Positions 10,845-20,600 of a DNA stretch of 64,000 nt are shown here, in pieces. The position numbers and the translations under genes are program-made. Below the pieces are notes generated by a model, which did not search any database, was not told the origin of the DNA, and was given only the letters and a program-made list of their open reading frames with translations. This DNA is from Pyrinomonadaceae bacterium (lineage in GTDB: Bacteria; Acidobacteriota; Blastocatellia; Pyrinomonadales; Pyrinomonadaceae): positions 321,532 to 385,531 of the forward strand of contig JABARP010000012.1 of assembly GCA_019186825.1 (NCBI GenBank), in the 5' to 3' direction. The first letter of the stretch is position 1; each line of letters starts with the position of its first letter.

Positions 10845-12821
10845 ATGAACGAAGGACCAAGCGCCGACAATTTTTGGTTCCTGCGCCGTCCGTTTCAATT
10901 CCTGGCGGACGTTTTCGTGCTATGCGCGGCGTTCTTCATCGCATATCTTCCGGCAATCAATATGCGGCTCGGCGAATTTTACGCCGATACCGCCATACGG
11001 CAGCTGCCGCTTGTCGTCCTCGTCCAACTCTCAGCGCTCTTCCTCGTCGGTGCGTACTCGCTGATCTGGCGATACGTCAGCATCGAAGATATCAAGGTCT
11101 TCATAAAAGCAGCGGTGATCTCGCTCGTCGTACTTCTGCTTTTTCGATTCGCTCTGAGCTTCACGCATTTTGACCTCTGGCAGATCCCCGTCTCGGTCGT
11201 TCTCATCGATACGATGATGGCTTTCGGCGGTTTGTTGGCTCTAAGAATTCTTCGCAGGTTCTTTTATGAGCTTGATGAAAAGAATCGTCTCACCGCCGGA
11301 CGCAAACGCGGCAAGCGAAAACCGACACTCGTCGTCGGAGCGGGCCGAATGGGAGCAACCCTTGTTAAGGAGCTGCAAGGCCGCGCGGATTCAGAGTTCG
11401 ACGTACGTGGATTCGTCGATGACGACCCGAGAAAGATCGGCGGCAGCGTTAACCGTATCAAGGTTATCGGCGGGACCGACCGTTTGCCAAAGCTCGTACA
11501 CGAACTCGATATCAAGCAGGTCGTTCTCGCGATCGATCATGCGAACGGCAAGGACATTCGGCGGATCATGGATATTTGTTCTTCCATTCCGGTCAAAGCG
11601 CAGATCGTGCCGAGCCTTGATGAGATCGCACACGGCCGCGTCAACGTAACGCGGCTTCGCGATGTCGAGATCGAGGATCTTCTTGGCCGCGAACCGGTTG
11701 AGCTTGATGACAAGAATCTTGGAGATCTTCTCTCCGGACGCACGGTGATGGTAACGGGTGCCGGCGGCTCGATCGGCTCGGAACTTGTCAGGCAGATCAG
11801 CAACTATCATCCGAAGAAAGTGCTGCTCGTCGAGCGTTCCGAATATATGCTCTTTGAGATCGGTCGCGAGGTTTCAAAGACCTACGACGAACTCGAATTC
11901 GTTCCCCTCATCGCCGACATCTCCGACGAACCGCGTATGCGTGGTTTATTCGCGGAGTTTCGGCCTGAGGTGATCTTCCACGCGGCGGCACATAAACATG
12001 TACCGCTGATGGAGCAGAATCCTGTCGAGGCGATAAAGAACAATGTGCTTGCAACGCGTCTTGTCGGGAGCCTCGCGGGTGAATTCGGCGCCAAAGCCTT
12101 CGTGATGATCTCGACGGATAAGGCCGTAAATCCAACGTCGGTCATGGGCGCGTCAAAACGCATCGCCGAGATCGTCGTGCAGGATCTGAACCAAACTTAC
12201 GCGACGAAATTCACCGCTGTAAGATTCGGCAACGTGCTTGGTTCGGCAGGCTCGGTCGTACCGATATTTCGCGAGCAGATCGAAAAGGGCGAGGCGATCA
12301 CCGTCACGCATCCCGAAATGACGCGATACTTTATGACGATCCCAGAGGCGTCGCAGCTCGTCCTGCAGGCCGGTGCACTTGCGCTCGAAGGCGGCGAGAT
12401 CTTCATCCTCGATATGGGCCGGCCCGTCAAGATACTCGATCTCGCAGAAGATATGATCCGCCTCTCGGGCCTCGTTCCATACGAAGAGATCGATATCCAA
12501 TTCACCGGAATTCGCGATGGAGAAAAACTCTTCGAGGAGCTGGAGATCACGGGCGAACATCTCCTTAAGACCCGTCATCCGAAGATCTTCATCGGCAAGA
12601 TCGCGGAATTTTCCAGAATGCAGGTCGCGGCGATCGTCGATGAATTTACTGCCGCGGTCGTTGAGAATAACGAATCGCGGATACGCTCGGCTTTCAACGA
12701 GTTCCTGCCGGAAGCAACTGTTCACCAGATCGATACGATCGCTCCTAAACCGCAGCTCGACCCTGAGAATTCTACGCCTCCGGCAACCGCAAAATTAAAG
12801 CTCGCGGATAAACCAACTTAA
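10845..12821 (+). CDS. Membrane-bound nucleoside-diphosphate-sugar epimerase/dehydratase, CapD/WbpM/PglF-like
   Basis: The 658-residue protein has an N-terminal region with about four transmembrane helices (residues 15-125), a CoA-binding-like Rossmann segment ([15 protein letters not shown], about 163-177), and a C-terminal extended SDR domain with [15 protein letters not shown] near residue 302. The catalytic region shows [20 protein letters not shown], the variant in which the SDR Tyr is replaced by Met as in the 4,6-dehydratases of the FlaA1/WbpM group. It probably converts UDP-GlcNAc to a 4-keto-6-deoxy sugar for surface glycans. GalE follows after 11 bases. Confidence 0.92.
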   Translation: MNEGPSADNFWFLRRPFQFLADVFVLCAAFFIAYLPAINMRLGEFYADTAIRQLPLVVLVQLSALFLVGAYSLIWRYVSIEDIKVFIKAAVISLVVLLLFRFALSFTHFDLWQIPVSVVLIDTMMAFGGLLALRILRRFFYELDEKNRLTAGRKRGKRKPTLVVGAGRMGATLVKELQGRADSEFDVRGFVDDDPRKIGGSVNRIKVIGGTDRLPKLVHELDIKQVVLAIDHANGKDIRRIMDICSSIPVKAQIVPSLDEIAHGRVNVTRLRDVEIEDLLGREPVELDDKNLGDLLSGRTVMVTGAGGSIGSELVRQISNYHPKKVLLVERSEYMLFEIGREVSKTYDELEFVPLIADISDEPRMRGLFAEFRPEVIFHAAAHKHVPLMEQNPVEAIKNNVLATRLVGSLAGEFGAKAFVMISTDKAVNPTSVMGASKRIAEIVVQDLNQTYATKFTAVRFGNVLGSAGSVVPIFREQIEKGEAITVTHPEMTRYFMTIPEASQLVLQAGALALEGGEIFILDMGRPVKILDLAEDMIRLSGLVPYEEIDIQFTGIRDGEKLFEELEITGEHLLKTRHPKIFIGKIAEFSRMQVAAIVDEFTAAVVENNESRIRSAFNEFLPEATVHQIDTIAPKPQLDPENSTPPATAKLKLADKPT

Positions 12822-12832
12822 AAATTCGAATA

Positions 12833-13795
12833 ATGGCAATTCTCGTAACCGGCGGTGCCGGATATATCGGCAGCGTAACGGTCGAGGCTCTCGAAGCGGA
12901 AGGCTATGATGTCGTCGTCGTTGATAACCTCAGCCGAGGGCATCGCGAAGCCGTCGCCGATGACGTACCTTTCTACCTCGGCAACATCGGCGACCGCAGC
13001 CTTATCCAACGCATACTCAATGAAAATCCCATCACAGCGTGTATGCATTTTTCGGCATTCGCATACGTTGGCGAGTCGGTCGAAAAGCCGCAAATGTATT
13101 TCGAGAATAATTTTGTCCAGACGGCCGCCTTGCTCGACGAGTTGATCGCGGGCGGCGTGATGCGATTCGTATTCTCCTCGACCTGCGCGACATACGGCGA
13201 ACCGCACACGATCCCGATCGATGAAAAGCATTCGCAGAACCCGACTAATCCTTACGGCTGGTCAAAACTCTTCGTCGAGCGAATGTTGTCGGCGTATGAC
13301 AACGCGTACGGCCTGCGCTTCGTCGCTTTGAGATACTTTAATGCCGCCGGTGCGACCGCGACACGCGGCGAACGCCACGACCCGGAAACGCACCTCATTC
13401 CTCTCGCTCTTAAGGCCGCGGCGGGCGAGATCGAACAACTTTCTATCTTTGGCGACGATTATCCTACGCCGGACGGCACAGCCATTCGCGATTACATACA
13501 CGTGAGCGACCTTGCAAAGGCGCACGTGCTCGCCGTCTCGTATCTTGAAAATGGCGGTGAAAGCGACTTCATCAATCTCGGCAACGGCGACGGCTATTCG
13601 GTTCGTGAGATCGTCGATGTCGTCTCGCGTGTCGTCGGCCGCGATGTCCCCGCAAGTCTCGAACCGCGTCGCGCAGGCGACCCTTCGCGGCTGATAGCGG
13701 ACGCCTCCCGGGCAAAGACCGTCCTCGGCTGGCAACCCGAATTTCCCGACCTCGAATCGATCATCCGAAGCGCCCACCTTTGGCGAGCAAGGTAA
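12833..13795 (+). CDS. galE: UDP-glucose 4-epimerase
   Basis: The 320-residue extended SDR interconverts UDP-glucose and UDP-galactose with bound NAD. The NAD motif is [10 protein letters not shown] (residues 5-14), the catalytic SSTCATYG is near residue 115, and the Tyr-x-x-x-Lys is in [10 protein letters not shown] near 142. RYFNAAGA and the C-terminal [20 protein letters not shown] are typical of GalE. It belongs to the surface-sugar operon with the CapD-like gene and ends 20 bases before a convergent ABC permease gene. Confidence 0.93.
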   Translation: MAILVTGGAGYIGSVTVEALEAEGYDVVVVDNLSRGHREAVADDVPFYLGNIGDRSLIQRILNENPITACMHFSAFAYVGESVEKPQMYFENNFVQTAALLDELIAGGVMRFVFSSTCATYGEPHTIPIDEKHSQNPTNPYGWSKLFVERMLSAYDNAYGLRFVALRYFNAAGATATRGERHDPETHLIPLALKAAAGEIEQLSIFGDDYPTPDGTAIRDYIHVSDLAKAHVLAVSYLENGGESDFINLGNGDGYSVREIVDVVSRVVGRDVPASLEPRRAGDPSRLIADASRAKTVLGWQPEFPDLESIIRSAHLWRAR

Positions 13796-13815
13796 AAGCG
13801 ATAGTTTCTCGCAGG

Positions 13816-14643
13816 CTACCGACTCGCAAATTCCTGTCTTTTCAGAATAATGTGGCAGACTAGGAAAATACCTAAGAGATGAGTCAGAACAATGAGCCAA
13901 CTTACCCCAAACCATACGTCCGGACGCGTTGCATCAACAATTGGAACAATATTCTCCGCGCGGGGCAGGAGGTTTCCAAAATGAGTCGGAGCTAAGACAA
14001 CGGAAACATAGCCGGGAGAGTACGCTCTGATCAGGTTGCAGAGAAAGTAAACAAAAAGCGGACAGGAAGCTCCAATCAGAAGCGACCGGGACAATATCGT
14101 AAGAAAGGTAGCCACGCTTGAGTACCAAAAGATGAATGCGAAGGTCGAAAGCATTCGCCGCAGGGACTCCCGAAGATTCTCCGGATCTCCCAAGAACTCG
14201 GTGAACGACATAGGCGTATTCAACCAGTACGCTCCGAACAGAGTACAAATGTGCAAGATCGCCACGACGAAAAGGAAGAGGTAGCAGACAAAAACCATTA
14301 ACGCAATCAGTTTTCCGGCTAAGAGGCGAAGCCTAAGTGGAGATCTAGGCAGTATCATCTTCCAGGTGTCAAGGTGGTAATCGCTTCCGACAACGAAAGC
14401 TGTGATCGTAGGCAAAAGAATGAGGGCTATGGTGTGACTTATGGATAATGACGAGAGTAGTGACGCAGGAAAAGCAAAATCATCCTGGTAGGCCTTCACC
14501 GCTTGGGCCCGATCCGAGCCAAATATCGCGATGAACCGAAATACGAGAAAGAGAAGAACGCAAAGGATGGTTATTGCGCTGAAAATGAGATTGCTCCGGT
14601 TGTAGAAAATTCGCCGAAGTTCAGCGCGGACAAGGTTAAACAT
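13816..14643 (-). CDS. ABC-2 type transporter permease
   Basis: The 275-residue protein has about six transmembrane segments (around residues 20-40, 62-88, 105-132, 150-178, 185-208 and 240-266) in the ABC-2 permease pattern, starting with MFNLVRAELRRIFYNRSNLI. Such permeases pair with a separate ATPase to export peptides, lipids or drugs, or to protect against bacteriocins. It starts 3 bases after the ATPase stop codon, so the two are co-transcribed and translationally coupled. No substrate can be read from the sequence. Confidence 0.88.
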   Translation of the reverse strand: MFNLVRAELRRIFYNRSNLIFSAITILCVLLFLVFRFIAIFGSDRAQAVKAYQDDFAFPASLLSSLSISHTIALILLPTITAFVVGSDYHLDTWKMILPRSPLRLRLLAGKLIALMVFVCYLFLFVVAILHICTLFGAYWLNTPMSFTEFLGDPENLRESLRRMLSTFAFIFWYSSVATFLTILSRSLLIGASCPLFVYFLCNLIRAYSPGYVSVVLAPTHFGNLLPRAENIVPIVDATRPDVWFGVSWLIVLTHLLGIFLVCHIILKRQEFASR

Positions 14644-14646
14644 AGT

Positions 14647-15561
14647 CTAGATATCTTGAGTTCCGATCACAGCATAAAAGACTTCTTCCAGAGTGCGAGA
14701 CTTGACAAATACTTCATGAATGTCGATATTCTCACCCGCTAAATACCTAACCAAAAGTGGGATCTCATCATACCCGATCGCTAGCTCGATCCCCGGCGGA
14801 TCATCCACCTTTCGAAAATGCCGGTTCGGAAAATACCGTGCAACTACTCGATAGACGGACTCTATCGGGAATCCGCGCACACATACCTTGTTGTTCGTAA
14901 GAAGTTCGGCAAGGGTACCTTGCACGCAAACTCTGCCGTCGTTCAAAAAAAGCACTTCATCACATGTGTGCTCCACTTCAGCTAGAAGGTGGCTGGTTAC
15001 AAAAACCGTCCTCCCCTCATCGTCAGCAAGCCGGCGTATTAACCCTCGCATATTCGAAATACCCTCAGGATCCAACCCATTGGTCGGTTCGTCGAGAAAG
15101 ACCACTTCAGGGTCACCAATAAGGGCCGCAACAACAGCGAGCCTTTGCTTCATCCCGAGCGAGAAGCCATCAACTTTCTGCTCCGACGCGAATAGTAGTC
15201 CATGCCGATCTAGAGCCGAAAGTAGTTGCTCACGCGACATAGATATCCCCGCATAATCAGCAAGTGTTCGCAGAGTTTGGAGGGCTGAGAGATTCGGAAA
15301 ATAGGTCGGTGTTTCCACCACTGCGGCGATCCTAGAAGCGACCGATGCAAACTGCTTCCTAGCATCTAGGCCAAGGATCGATATCTCGCCGGCGTCCGGT
15401 CGTATCAGACTGAGCAGCATTCGAATCGTTGTGGTCTTACCTGCGCCGTTTGGACCGAGAAAACCAAAGACAGTACCCGATCGAACGTTGAAACTCACAT
15501 GATCTACGACGTTTCTATTACCGTAGGATTTTGTTAACGATCTAATCTCGATTGCATTCAT
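14647..15561 (-). CDS. ABC transporter ATP-binding protein (CcmA/BcrA-like)
   Basis: From ATG 15561 the protein has 304 residues and begins MNAIEIRSLTKSYGN, the normal N-terminus of this class; an upstream in-frame start at 15669 would add 36 residues with a hydrophobic stretch and overlap the preceding gene. Walker A is GPNGAGKTTT, the Q-loop lies about 40 residues later, the ABC signature is FSLGMKQRLAV, and Walker B is VVFLDEPTNGLDP. The DrrA/BcrA-type C-terminal extension (about residues 215-304) is present. Together with the downstream permease it forms an exporter, directly downstream of a cysteine-rich secreted protein. Confidence 0.92.
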   Translation of the reverse strand: MNAIEIRSLTKSYGNRNVVDHVSFNVRSGTVFGFLGPNGAGKTTTIRMLLSLIRPDAGEISILGLDARKQFASVASRIAAVVETPTYFPNLSALQTLRTLADYAGISMSREQLLSALDRHGLLFASEQKVDGFSLGMKQRLAVVAALIGDPEVVFLDEPTNGLDPEGISNMRGLIRRLADDEGRTVFVTSHLLAEVEHTCDEVLFLNDGRVCVQGTLAELLTNNKVCVRGFPIESVYRVVARYFPNRHFRKVDDPPGIELAIGYDEIPLLVRYLAGENIDIHEVFVKSRTLEEVFYAVIGTQDI

Positions 15562-15623
15562 TGCCCAAGAGGGGGCGGCATCCTCGCACCAGATTACCAA
15601 GCGCGAGGATGCCAACCACATCA

Positions 15624-16130
15624 TCAGCAATCCGATGATATTGAACAGCAGTAGAAGCACATATACCAATCATAGTGCTCATAACACCAGAACGTACACT
15701 CGCCAAATGGAGGATCGGAAAGCTCACTTAGTTCTTTAAGCTTAACTGAATCCTTCTTAAGCAAGATATTCGTATCGGCTCCACCATCGAGGGCGGCCGA
15801 AAGCGTGGAGTCCGCCAAGCGCTTAATCGACAAACTAGTCGACAACGTGGCGTCGCCAAAATGTCGGTATGCGTCTGCGAATTTGAAGTCACCCGTTTCC
15901 GTCGAGACACCCTTGAAAATGTACCCTGAGAGATATTTGCCTTCTTTATCTCTTATTGCTACTGCTAGCTTTCCTGTTGATTCCACAAAGAGCAGTTCGA
16001 TCTTTTGGCCGTCAGCAAGTCTGCCGTAAAACGCGGTGACGTTTGTCTTGGCGGCTGTTGCTCTGCCAATTGCTAACGCGGTAAACACAACAGCGAATGT
16101 TGTGAACACTGTAAAAATGCTCTTCTTCAT
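15624..16130 (-). CDS. Secreted protein with cysteine-rich aromatic C-terminal tail
   Basis: This 168-residue protein has a Sec signal peptide (about residues 1-26, ending ATA) and a middle part that reads as short beta strands. The last 26 residues hold six cysteines (about residues 145, 149, 158, 161, 162 and 168) among eight aromatic residues. The rest of the mature protein has no cysteine, so three disulfides or a metal site in the tail are likely. I do not recognise the family. It is followed 62 bases later by the ABC ATPase and permease on the same strand. A secreted peptide with its exporter or self-protection pump is possible but unproven. Confidence 0.6.
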   Translation of the reverse strand: MKKSIFTVFTTFAVVFTALAIGRATAAKTNVTAFYGRLADGQKIELLFVESTGKLAVAIRDKEGKYLSGYIFKGVSTETGDFKFADAYRHFGDATLSTSLSIKRLADSTLSAALDGGADTNILLKKDSVKLKELSELSDPPFGECTFWCYEHYDWYMCFYCCSISSDC

Positions 16131-16512
16131 CTGATTCTCCTTTTGAATTGTCGAGAAACAAGCGTTCCGAAGGTGATGGAGGAAACGGAACCAGGATTCT
16201 CGTCCACGATAATGGAACGAAGCGGGCCATCTCCAAACGCCGGCGAAATATCCGGCAAGTTTGGATCCATCGTGAAGAGCGCTTCGATCAAATGCGACTG
16301 CAACTCGATGGTTTTATCGCGCTTATTAAAGCCGAGTCCGCACCACCAAGCTCAGCCCCCATGGACCTTGATAGATATCGCGAGTTTACGTCCCTCCTTT
16401 TTAGAATGTCAAGCTCAAAACGCGGTGGCCTCAAATTCATCAGCTCCACATCAAACTCTTCAGCCTTAGCCTTTCTACTTTGAATTTGAGGCGGCGGCGT
16501 TAGAATAGAGCT
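16131..16512. other. Intergenic region between divergent genes
   Basis: These 382 bases lie between the cysteine-rich protein (minus) and the aminotransferase (plus) and should carry both promoters. Short open frames exist here, but none has a ribosome-binding site or a protein-like composition. CTCCTTTT at 16137-16144 reads AAAAGGAG on the minus strand, a good ribosome-binding site for the start at 16130. I see no other feature. Confidence 0.5.
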
Positions 16513-17718
16513 ATGCCCGAGCCGAATCGAACACGTCAACGCATCTCTCGAAAAGCTGCATCGTTCACAGAATCCGTCATTCGCGAGATCAGCCGCGAGG
16601 CTGTTAAATACGGCGCGGTGAATTTGGGTCAGGGATTTCCCGATTGGGAAACTCCGCAGGAGATAAAGCAGGCGGCGATCGACGCCGTTCTCGCCGATCA
16701 TAATCAATACGCAGTAACCTGGGGCGTTAAGGAATTCCGCGAGGCCATTGCGAGAAAGACGATGGCTTATCTTGGCCTCGACATCGACCCCGAGAGCGAG
16801 ATCACCGTAACTTGCGGTTCGACCGAAGGGATGATCGCCGCGATGATGGCGACGGTCGATGCCGGCGATGAGGTCGTGGTTTTCGAGCCGTTCTATGAGA
16901 ATTACGCACCGGACGCAATTCTTTCGGACGCGACGCCGCGTTACGTGCCGCTCTATCGCACCGAGGAAGGGTTTGTCTTTGATAAAGAGCAGCTTGCCGC
17001 CGCATTCAACCCGCGAACACGTGCGATCATTCTCTGCCATCCGAATAATCCGACCGGCAAGGTTTTCACGCGGGACGAACTCGAATTCATCGCCGATCTT
17101 TGCCGCACCCACAACGCGTATTGCTTCACAGACGAGATCTACGAGCACATTATTTACAGCGTCGATGGGCAGGCTCCCGCACCGCACGTTTCGATCGCCA
17201 CGCTGCCCGGAATGCGCGAGCGGACGGTGATCGTAAATTCGCTTTCAAAGACGTATTCGGTTACGGGTTGGCGCGTCGGCTATTGCATCGCACCCGAAGA
17301 CCTAACGTCGGCGATCCGCAAGGTGCACGATTTTCTAACCGTCGGTGCGGCAAATCCTCTGCAGCGTGCCGGAGCTTTCGCGATGAGCTTGCCGCCGGAA
17401 TATTACACCTCGCTCGAAAAAGAATATCGCCGCAAGCGCGACTTCCTCGTGCCCGTGCTGCGCGAGGCAGGATTCCACTGCGACTATCCGGAAGGCGCGT
17501 ACTATGTGATGGCAGACATCTCGGAGTTCGGCTTTGCGAATGACATAGCGTTTACCTCGCACCTGGTGCGTGAGATCGGCGTTGCTGCGGTTCCGGGCTC
17601 GTCATTCTACAGCGATGAGGCAAAGGGCTCGCAGCTCGTCCGTTTCTGCTTCTGCAAAAAGGACGAAACTCTCCAGGCCGCCGCCGAACGCCTCGCAAAA
17701 CTACGCGGTTCGGTCTAA
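16513..17718 (+). CDS. PLP-dependent aminotransferase, class I/II fold type I
   Basis: The 401-residue enzyme resembles the kynurenine/glutamine aminotransferase and YbdL group. It has NLGQGFPDWETP near residue 37, the nucleotide-like loop TCGSTEGMIAAMMA (about 99-112), HPNNPTGKVF (about 176-185), DEIYEH (about 207-212), and the PLP-binding lysine in NSLSKTYSVTGWRVGY (about 239-254). The arginine that binds the substrate carboxylate is in QLVRFCFCK. These enzymes transaminate methionine, glutamine or aromatic amino acids; the sequence does not settle which. No obvious operon partner is present, and the following PDZ gene starts 153 bases later. Confidence 0.9.
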   Translation: MPEPNRTRQRISRKAASFTESVIREISREAVKYGAVNLGQGFPDWETPQEIKQAAIDAVLADHNQYAVTWGVKEFREAIARKTMAYLGLDIDPESEITVTCGSTEGMIAAMMATVDAGDEVVVFEPFYENYAPDAILSDATPRYVPLYRTEEGFVFDKEQLAAAFNPRTRAIILCHPNNPTGKVFTRDELEFIADLCRTHNAYCFTDEIYEHIIYSVDGQAPAPHVSIATLPGMRERTVIVNSLSKTYSVTGWRVGYCIAPEDLTSAIRKVHDFLTVGAANPLQRAGAFAMSLPPEYYTSLEKEYRRKRDFLVPVLREAGFHCDYPEGAYYVMADISEFGFANDIAFTSHLVREIGVAAVPGSSFYSDEAKGSQLVRFCFCKKDETLQAAAERLAKLRGSV

Positions 17719-17871
17719 AATATTTTCGCCGAATGGGACAACGCGCCGGGCGGTGTTCTGCAACAAACTTATTTGGGTTTACGTACCAAACATAGTTGCC
17801 GTGTCCGCTTAGGACTAGCTGGACGCGGCGTTTTTCCCACCTTTTTATCATCCAGTGGAGGACTAATTCTT

Positions 17872-18873
17872 ATGTCAATACGAACATTTTTGATTTCAGC
17901 AACGGTTCTTACGCTCGCGACCGGCGCTCTCGGCCAAGCCGCTGAGAAGAAAGCAGACGGTGCTCCGAAAAGAGTTGAACGCACGCTTGCATTTACGATA
18001 AACACGGACGATGGCGGCTATCTTGGCGTCGAGACCGTGAACGTCAATAAGGAGAACAGCTCGACCTACGGCCTAAGAAGCGTCCGCGGCGTCGCTGTAA
18101 AGAGCGTAGTAGATGATTCGCCCGCCGCAAAGGCCGGCATCATCGCCGGCGATGTCATCGTAAGCGTTGGCGGCGAAGAGGTTACGAGCGTGCGCAAACT
18201 CTCGCGTCTCGTCTCGGAGATCGCACCCGACCACGAGGCTCGCATCTCGATACTTCGCAGCGGCAGCGCAATGGAGCTTACGGCGACCGTTGGCAAGCGT
18301 CCGGGCCCTGCATTCGCGAATGGGAACTTTAGGATGGCGGCACCACTTGCTCCCGGAGAAATGCCGGATATGAAGATCTTCAAGGAACTTGAAACGTTGA
18401 AGGTTCCCGGAAACGTCGAGGAACGCGTTTTTGATCTCCCCGACGGAAAACGCGAGGTCTTTCGTTGGAACATGCGTTCCGATCGGTCGATCGGCATCGG
18501 TATAATGCCGCTGACAAAGCAGCTCGCTGATAGTTACAACGTCGCGGGCGGCCTGCTCGTAACGAATGTGATGGAGAATTCACCTGCCGCAAAAGCCGGT
18601 ATCAAAGCGGGCGATGTTGTTACGGAAGTGAACGGCAAGGCGGTGAACGAAGGTTTCGATATCATGCGCGAACTCAACGAAACAAAGGGCGACCTGAACC
18701 TTACTTTCGAGCGAAAGGGTTCAAAGCAGACGGTTACCCTTACGCCTGAAAAGTCGAAAGATCGTGGCATCTTTCTCGACGGAAAGGAAATGACACCGAT
18801 GACGGCTCCGAGGGTGCCGGCGATGCCGCGGATAATGCAGGACGGTGTTGCTTTTCCCGGAAGAGTGATCTAG
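17872..18873 (+). CDS. Secreted protein with two PDZ domains
   Basis: ATG 17872 gives a 333-residue protein with a signal peptide (MSIRTFLISATVLTLATGALGQA) and a GTGGAGGACT ribosome-binding region about 14 bases upstream; a start at 17773 would add 33 unlikely residues. PDZ 1 is near residues 55-125 (GVAVKSVVDDSPAAKAGIIAGDVIVSVGG) and PDZ 2 near 205-285 (LLVTNVMENSPAAKAGIKAGDVVTEVNGK). No protease domain is present, so it is not DegP/HtrA; it may be a periplasmic adaptor or sensor. A proline- and methionine-rich tail follows. Confidence 0.85.
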   Translation: MSIRTFLISATVLTLATGALGQAAEKKADGAPKRVERTLAFTINTDDGGYLGVETVNVNKENSSTYGLRSVRGVAVKSVVDDSPAAKAGIIAGDVIVSVGGEEVTSVRKLSRLVSEIAPDHEARISILRSGSAMELTATVGKRPGPAFANGNFRMAAPLAPGEMPDMKIFKELETLKVPGNVEERVFDLPDGKREVFRWNMRSDRSIGIGIMPLTKQLADSYNVAGGLLVTNVMENSPAAKAGIKAGDVVTEVNGKAVNEGFDIMRELNETKGDLNLTFERKGSKQTVTLTPEKSKDRGIFLDGKEMTPMTAPRVPAMPRIMQDGVAFPGRVI

Positions 18874-18897
18874 TAGGTATAAATTGCGAAACAATGG

Positions 18898-18929
18898 AAG
18901 GGCGTGATCCTCGAAAGGGTCACGTCCTT
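18898..18929. terminator. Bidirectional terminator between convergent genes
   Basis: AAGGGCGTGATCC (18898-18910) pairs with GGGTCACGTCCTT (18917-18929) with two mismatches, one a G-T pair, around a TCGAAA loop. TTTTG follows on the plus side and A-rich sequence lies on the other. It separates the PDZ gene (plus) from the lipoprotein gene (minus) and overlaps the latter's stop codon. Confidence 0.65.
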
Positions 18930-19539
18930 AATTTTGTTCTCGCTCGGCGACCTCTTTTGCGAGTTCGTTGGCGCGGTAGCTATAATCGCGAGCGCGTTCC
19001 ATCGTGTCAAGATATTTGTCGCTGAACGCTTTGAAATCTACCTTCACTTTGTCGCGCTTTACGGTGTCTTTCGGATCGAAGTTCTCGTTCAGGACCTTCG
19101 CAGCTTGTCGATAGTTATCAAATGCGTCGGACTCAAGCTTTAAGCTCTGCTCCTTTAACCGCAGATATTCGCGATAATCGTCGTTGATCTCCATTTCCTG
19201 CGCCTTTTGGAGTTTGTCGATCGCGTCATTCGCAAAGGTTGCGCCGTCGTTGATGAGCTTTTCGACCTCGTTCGCGATACGTTTGGCAGTTTCGGTATCA
19301 TTGGCCTCCATCGCCTTTTTGATGTCGAGGCGTTTCCCCTCGTTCTGATCGTAAAGGATCTTGATCTTCGTCAGGTCCTGATTCGCTTGTGCGACGAGTT
19401 CGGCGGCCTGCGCAGTTTGATCGCCGGTGCCGAAGATGCTCGACCCCTGAGAGTTCGGCGAACTTTTACAAGACGCAAACAAACACGCCGCCGCGAATGC
19501 AGCGAGTAGAAATGTGGATCTTACGGTCTTGCTCATCAA
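18928..19539 (-). CDS. Coiled-coil lipoprotein, last gene of the polyamine-type operon
   Basis: The 203-residue protein has a type II signal peptide with lipobox LFASC (Cys near residue 24). It then has a short Ser/Gly linker and a long, highly charged helical region (about residues 40-200) with heptad-like spacing, predicted to form a coiled coil. I do not recognise a named family. Its start overlaps the stop of the preceding membrane-protein gene by 4 bases, so the two are translationally coupled. A structural envelope role is possible. Confidence 0.7.
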   Translation of the reverse strand: MMSKTVRSTFLLAAFAAACLFASCKSSPNSQGSSIFGTGDQTAQAAELVAQANQDLTKIKILYDQNEGKRLDIKKAMEANDTETAKRIANEVEKLINDGATFANDAIDKLQKAQEMEINDDYREYLRLKEQSLKLESDAFDNYRQAAKVLNENFDPKDTVKRDKVKVDFKAFSDKYLDTMERARDYSYRANELAKEVAEREQN

Positions 19540-20591
19540 AAAAGCCTGAAGTCAGGATTATTCTTTCGTCGCCAGATGAAGCCATCAAGAACGTAATGCG
19601 TCAACTGCGGCACGGCGAGCAGCGGTACAACAAACGTTCGCACGTTTCGCGTCCAATCCCAATCCGAACCGAAAAGCCATTGCTTCTCATGCCAAACGCC
19701 GCGATGCCAGAACAACTCTTCGATATAAGCGATCGCCCAAAGCGTTGCAAGGAAAACGATCCAATTCGACGAAAGCGTTCTATATATTCGGCCGCTCGTC
19801 TCGCGGCGGAACTTCGCATAAAAGTATATCAGCGCAAAATACGGTACGCCGTGGATGATTACATTTGTGACCGTGAATGCGTAGTCGGAATTGAAGTAAA
19901 CGATACCGACATACCAGCAGACTGCGGTCGTCGCGACTATTATGTCCTTGCCGATGTTCAAAAAGCCGTCGGCGAAATATTGATAGATCGCCTTTGCGAA
20001 GTATGCCGTGAGCGCGAGGACGTAAAGTACGAAAACGATCCTTTCTAAGAACGCGGGGAATGCTTCGAAATCGCCGGGTACGAACCATTCGAAATTCCGC
20101 GGAAGACTCGTGCACCAATACACGATCGGATATACGCTCGCTAGATAGACGGCCGCCGCGTCGATCCACCAGGTCAGGCGGCCCGTCTCGCCGAGTTTGC
20201 GTCGATAAAGGTTGACCCAGCCGAACTGCTGCCTTACGAAGTGGAAAACCGCAACCGCCGCAAGGACCTTCCAAAAGAGAAGCTCGCCTTCCGAATAAAG
20301 CGCGACGCCGATCGCATAACCGCCGATGGGCACAAGCGTGTAGAGCCAGATGCGGCGTTTTACTTCCGATATATCGAAATAGACGCGAAACGACGTTGAC
20401 CACACGTGTGCAACATCGATGAGCAGCACGGCCGAGATCCACGTCCAATCCGGCGTCTCGGCGTTCAAAATGCCCAGTTGCCAACCGACCGCAAGCAGCA
20501 GCAAAGACGCGACCGCACTTCCGAGAAAGACCGAAAGATCGATCTCACGTGAGAAGAGCCAGTATTTTGGTCTTGCTAATGTTGCGTCCAT
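19536..20591 (-). CDS. Polytopic membrane protein of unknown function
   Basis: The 351-residue protein has about eight to nine transmembrane segments. Conserved-looking polar motifs sit at membrane edges: HVWSTSFRVYFD near residue 62, FHFVRQQFGWVNLYRR near 118, HGVPYFALIYFYAKF near 236, EELFWHRG near 285 and LTHYVLDGFIWRR near 330. The pattern of histidines next to aromatic residues resembles membrane-bound metalloenzymes such as desaturase or carotenoid-cleavage folds, but I cannot assign it. It lies 9 bases after the FAD oxidoreductase gene and overlaps the lipoprotein gene by 4 bases. Confidence 0.7.
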   Translation of the reverse strand: MDATLARPKYWLFSREIDLSVFLGSAVASLLLLAVGWQLGILNAETPDWTWISAVLLIDVAHVWSTSFRVYFDISEVKRRIWLYTLVPIGGYAIGVALYSEGELLFWKVLAAVAVFHFVRQQFGWVNLYRRKLGETGRLTWWIDAAAVYLASVYPIVYWCTSLPRNFEWFVPGDFEAFPAFLERIVFVLYVLALTAYFAKAIYQYFADGFLNIGKDIIVATTAVCWYVGIVYFNSDYAFTVTNVIIHGVPYFALIYFYAKFRRETSGRIYRTLSSNWIVFLATLWAIAYIEELFWHRGVWHEKQWLFGSDWDWTRNVRTFVVPLLAVPQLTHYVLDGFIWRRKNNPDFRLF

Positions 20592-20600
20592 TTTCGTCTC

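Noticed and set aside
13262..13915. A 217-residue open frame antisense to galE
   Set aside because: GalE motifs are on the other strand, and the frame has no recognisable domain.
15562..15669. N-terminal extension of the ABC ATPase with a hydrophobic stretch
   Set aside because: It overlaps the cysteine-rich protein gene, and the family start MNAIEIRSLTKSYGN is at 15561.
16143..16483. Two overlapping plus-strand open frames of about 110 codons
   Set aside because: Neither has a ribosome-binding site or protein-like composition; they lie in a divergent promoter region.
16288..17187. A 299-residue open frame on the minus strand
   Set aside because: It is antisense to the aminotransferase, which has clear catalytic motifs; the frame is open only because of codon bias.
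20544..20555. TCTCACGTGAGA, resembling the core of parS
   Set aside because: Only the inner CACGTG-type core agrees with parS; the flanks do not fit and it lies inside a coding region far from parAB.
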